From Thiorhodococcus drewsii AZ1 (lineage in GTDB: Bacteria; Pseudomonadota; Gammaproteobacteria; Chromatiales; Chromatiaceae): 64,000 bases of DNA. Shown one piece after another: positions 61,558-64,000 of the stretch. The position numbers and the translations under genes are program-made. The DNA lies in the NCBI RefSeq assembly GCF_000224065.1, contig NZ_AFWT01000007.1:62001-126000 (forward strand), written 5' to 3'. Below the pieces are notes generated by a model. It did no database searches. It was not told where the DNA came from and saw nothing but the letters and a program-made list of their open reading frames with translations. Positions within the stretch are counted from its first letter, which is position 1. Each line of letters begins with the position of its first letter.

Positions 61558-63126
61558 ATGACCGATCCCGCTCCCTCCATCTCCATCGATATGCCGCCCC
61601 TCGTCGAGCACGGGCCGCGTCGCGCCCGCGTGCTCATGATCCAGGGTACCGCCTCGGACGTCGGCAAGAGCATGCTGGTCGCCGGACTGTGCCGCGCCTA
61701 TCATCGCCGCGGGCTCGTGGTGCGCCCCTTCAAGGCGCAGAACATGAGCAACAACGCGGCCGTGACGCTCGACACCGACGCCGCCCCTGGACCGAACGGC
61801 GAGCAGCCGCGCGGCGAGATCGGGCGTGCTCAGGCGCTGCAGGCGCGCGCCTGTGGCGTGCGGCCCTCGATCCACATGAATCCGGTCCTGCTCAAGCCCC
61901 AGACCAATATCGGCTCCCAGGTGGTGCTGCGCGGACGGGTGCTCGGCAACTGTCCGGCGCGGGTCTATCACGAGATGCGCCAGGGCCTGATGCCGGCGGT
62001 GCTCGACAGCTTCGAGCGTCTCTGCGCCGAGGCCGATCTGGTGCTGGTCGAGGGTGCGGGCAGCGGCGCCGAGATCTATCTGCGCCAGTGCGACATCACC
62101 AACATGCATTTCGCCGAGCGTGCCGACATCCCGGTGGTGATACTGGGCGATCTCGACAAGGGCGGTACCATGGCCTCCCTGGTCGGCACCTGGCTGCTGC
62201 TGGATCAGGCCGACCGCGACCGGGTCGTGGGCTATCTCGTCAACAAGTTCCGAGGCGACTTCTCGCTGTTCGAGCCGGCTTGCGAGACCATTACCGAGAT
62301 CACCGGCTGGCCCTTTCGAGGGGTCGTGCGCTGGTTCGAAGGCGCGAGCCGTCTGCCGGCCGAGGACTCGCTGGCCCTGGAGCGTCCGGCCGAGACCAGC
62401 GGCGGCACGCTCAACGTCGTCATCCCGCGCCTGTCGCGCGTGGCCAACTTCGACGACATGGATCCGCTGGCTGCCGAGCCGAGCGTCAATCTGCGCTGGA
62501 TCGAACCCGGGCACCCGATCCCGGCCGAGGCCGACGTCGTCATCCTGCCCGGATCCAAGGCGACTCGTACCGATCTGGGGGTTCTGCGCCGCGAGGGCTG
62601 GGACATCGACATCCTCGCCCACGTGCGCCGTGGCGGTCGGGTGGTCGGACTCTGTGCCGGCTATCAGATGCTGGGCCGCATGGTGCGCGATCCGCAGGGT
62701 ATCGAGGGTGAGCCGGGCGAGACGCCCGGACTGGGCCTGCTGGACATCGAGACCGAGATCGGCGGCGAGAAGCGTCTGATCGACCTCGAAGTCACCGACC
62801 AGCGTAGCGGTTGCCACGTCAGCGGTTACGAGATGCACATGGGCCGCACGACCGGGCCGGGACTGGAGCGCCCCTGGCTGGTGCTCGACGATGGCAAGGG
62901 CGCGGTGCGACACGAGGGCGCCATCTCGGCCGACGGTCGCGTCATGGGTGGCTATCTGCACGGCATCTTTGGTGCCGACGCCTTCCGCACCCATTGGCTG
63001 GAGCAGGTCGGCGCCCAGGCCGCGCGGATCGACTTCGAGGCCCGCATCGAGGCCGCCCTGGACGAACTTGCCGAGCACTTCGAGGCCAATCTGGATCTGG
63101 ATGCGCTGTTGGAGTTGGCGCGGTAA
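61558..63126 (+). CDS. cobQ: Cobyric acid synthase
   Basis: Amidates four side chains of adenosylcobyrinic a,c-diamide using glutamine and ATP. The 522-residue enzyme has the N-terminal ATPase (MIQGTASDVGKSMLVAGLCR, FKAQNMSNNA) and the C-terminal glutamine amidotransferase with its nucleophile in GLCAGYQMLG. The ATG at 61558 is chosen over an in-frame ATG at 61525. It follows bchE in the same direction across the inverted-repeat element, so cotranscription is uncertain. It supplies the cofactor that bchE requires. Confidence 0.96.
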   Translation: MTDPAPSISIDMPPLVEHGPRRARVLMIQGTASDVGKSMLVAGLCRAYHRRGLVVRPFKAQNMSNNAAVTLDTDAAPGPNGEQPRGEIGRAQALQARACGVRPSIHMNPVLLKPQTNIGSQVVLRGRVLGNCPARVYHEMRQGLMPAVLDSFERLCAEADLVLVEGAGSGAEIYLRQCDITNMHFAERADIPVVILGDLDKGGTMASLVGTWLLLDQADRDRVVGYLVNKFRGDFSLFEPACETITEITGWPFRGVVRWFEGASRLPAEDSLALERPAETSGGTLNVVIPRLSRVANFDDMDPLAAEPSVNLRWIEPGHPIPAEADVVILPGSKATRTDLGVLRREGWDIDILAHVRRGGRVVGLCAGYQMLGRMVRDPQGIEGEPGETPGLGLLDIETEIGGEKRLIDLEVTDQRSGCHVSGYEMHMGRTTGPGLERPWLVLDDGKGAVRHEGAISADGRVMGGYLHGIFGADAFRTHWLEQVGAQAARIDFEARIEAALDELAEHFEANLDLDALLELAR

Positions 63127-63171
63127 CCAAAAAGATCGGCTCGCTCCCCGGCGACCGATGCGCGTCGGACG

Positions 63172-63750
63172 CTATTCCGGTTGCGCCAACGCGACATCCT
63201 CGTAGATATCGGTGAGCGAGAAGGCGATGTCGAGGTCGCCGCACCGGAACCTCAGGTCTCCTTCCTGATCGAAGACCTGGTGTCGCCACAGCCCGTCCGT
63301 TCCCAGGCTGTAGAGCTCGACCTGGCGGCGCTCCTGGCTGATCAGCATGTAGTACCGCAAGGAGCCGAGCGTGCGGTAGGCGATGAGCTTTTCGCGACGG
63401 TCGATGACCTCGGTGGAGGGCGAGAGCACCTCGACGATGAGGCAGGGCGCCTGCTTGTAAAGCGAGGCACTATCGTCTCGGTCGCAGGTCAGGAGCACAT
63501 CGGGGTAATAGAAGGCGTCGTGTTTAAGCACGCGAACCTTCATGTCGCTGATGAAGGCGGCGCAAGTGGTTCCGCGTGTTACGCCTCGCAGGTGAAAAAA
63601 GACGTTGCCGGCAATGCGGTTGTGCGCCTCTCCGGCCCCGGCCATGGCGAACAGTCGGCCGGCCACATATTCGTGCCGGATATCGCTCGATTGCTCGCTG
63701 GTCAGATAGTCGTCTGGATCGATGTCAAGGATGTGCGCGGCCAGACTCAT
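63172..63750 (-). CDS. Uma2 family (DUF820) endonuclease-like protein
   Basis: A 192-residue protein of the PD-(D/E)xK-like Uma2 family. It shows SSDIRHEYVAGRLFAMAGAG, then the acidic active-site pattern YYPDVLLTCDRDD and CLIVEVLSPSTE and YRTLGSLRYYMLI. The ATG at 63750 is chosen over an upstream extension. These genes are numerous in cyanobacteria and some phototrophs, usually without known function. It is convergent with cobQ. Confidence 0.88.
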   Translation of the reverse strand: MSLAAHILDIDPDDYLTSEQSSDIRHEYVAGRLFAMAGAGEAHNRIAGNVFFHLRGVTRGTTCAAFISDMKVRVLKHDAFYYPDVLLTCDRDDSASLYKQAPCLIVEVLSPSTEVIDRREKLIAYRTLGSLRYYMLISQERRQVELYSLGTDGLWRHQVFDQEGDLRFRCGDLDIAFSLTDIYEDVALAQPE

Positions 63751-63893
63751 GTCGATACCTCGGATGCCAGGTCGAATTCTGTGTCCAGTATAACCGCCGA
63801 CTGTGTGGGTGCAGTCGGCGTCAGACGACAACGCCATGACGGCGATGCCGCATCGAGTGCCCCTATCATCTCCGCCCTGTTTCAGTTGATGCC

Positions 63894-64000
63894 ATGCAGC
63901 CGAAAGACACCACTCACGACGAGTCCTTCAAGGGATTCACCAACGACGCCTGTCCCTTCTATCCCTGCCACCGGGGCGTGAAGCGCGCGTTCAATTGCCT
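63894..64000 (+). CDS. Cysteine-rich small-domain protein, cobalamin-associated (3' truncated by window)
   Basis: Only the first 35 codons are present. GFTNDACPFYPCHRGVKRAF contains the CPFYPCH pattern of the cysteine-rich small domain that is often found beside or fused to cobalamin genes. The gene continues beyond the window. Its position after cobQ supports a role near cobalamin synthesis, which remains inferred. Confidence 0.65.
   Translation, partial: MQPKDTTHDESFKGFTNDACPFYPCHRGVKRAFNC

Overview
The window is a high-GC gammaproteobacterial chromosome segment, most likely from a purple sulfur bacterium (Chromatiaceae-like; genus not assigned). The main evidence is a convincing bchE, the oxygen-independent cyclase of bacteriochlorophyll synthesis, set between cobalamin genes. 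The lon-hupB-tRNA-ppiD and lolA-rarA blocks and the general gene content agree with this. The gene order is chromosomal and mostly housekeeping. No phage, IS element, CRISPR array or rRNA was seen.

Layout. 1-5.2 kb: 3' part of lon, hupB, tRNA-Val and tRNA-Asp with a strong terminator, ppiD, and convergent fabI. 5.6-12.3 kb: a complete oligopeptide-type ABC importer (binding lipoprotein, two permeases, double ATPase). 12.5-19.5 kb: a degenerate EAL protein, a cold-shock protein, ftsK, lolA and rarA. 19.5-24.6 kb: one very large signalling protein joining a Ser/Thr kinase, an AAA-type ATPase, a GAF domain and a GGDEF domain. 24.6-28.9 kb: arylamine N-acetyltransferase, a small cysteine-cluster protein, psd, a Sco-like protein without its cysteines, a class V aminotransferase and msrB. 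29.3-32.6 kb: a retropepsin-like RimB-type protease, a circularly permuted ATP-grasp protein and an Alpha-E protein, a candidate peptide-ligation locus. 32.6-43.7 kb: YihY membrane protein, TlpA-like thioredoxin, dnaE, a PqiA-like membrane protein, a GNAT, an SDR lacking its catalytic pair, a PrpB-like lyase, a small membrane protein and a DMT exporter. The exporter has a leader that looks like an attenuator, with a 28-codon ORF and a terminator. 43.9-48.1 kb: sucAB. 48.4-53.3 kb: a small basic protein, a TANGO2/NRDE protein, hemCD, a lipoprotein, an epimerase and a decayed metal-efflux permease. 53.8-58.5 kb: an RRM protein, ubiD, prlC and a CNP1-like protein. 58.5-64 kb: cobF, bchE, cobQ, a Uma2 nuclease-like protein, and the start of a cysteine-rich protein.

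How the genes work together. hemC and hemD make uroporphyrinogen III, the common precursor of heme, bacteriochlorophyll and cobalamin. bchE needs both a radical-SAM cluster and cobalamin, and it is flanked by cobF and cobQ, so the right end of the window is a tetrapyrrole/B12 neighbourhood. sucAB supplies two of the three 2-oxoglutarate dehydrogenase subunits. lolA, ftsK, psd and ppiD serve the envelope and division.

The observations most worth following are the protease/ATP-grasp/Alpha-E locus, the kinase-GGDEF giant, the leader-controlled exporter, several proteins that keep their fold but have lost catalytic residues, and a dispersed inverted-repeat element next to bchE. All functions are read from motifs and family knowledge. 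No database search was run.
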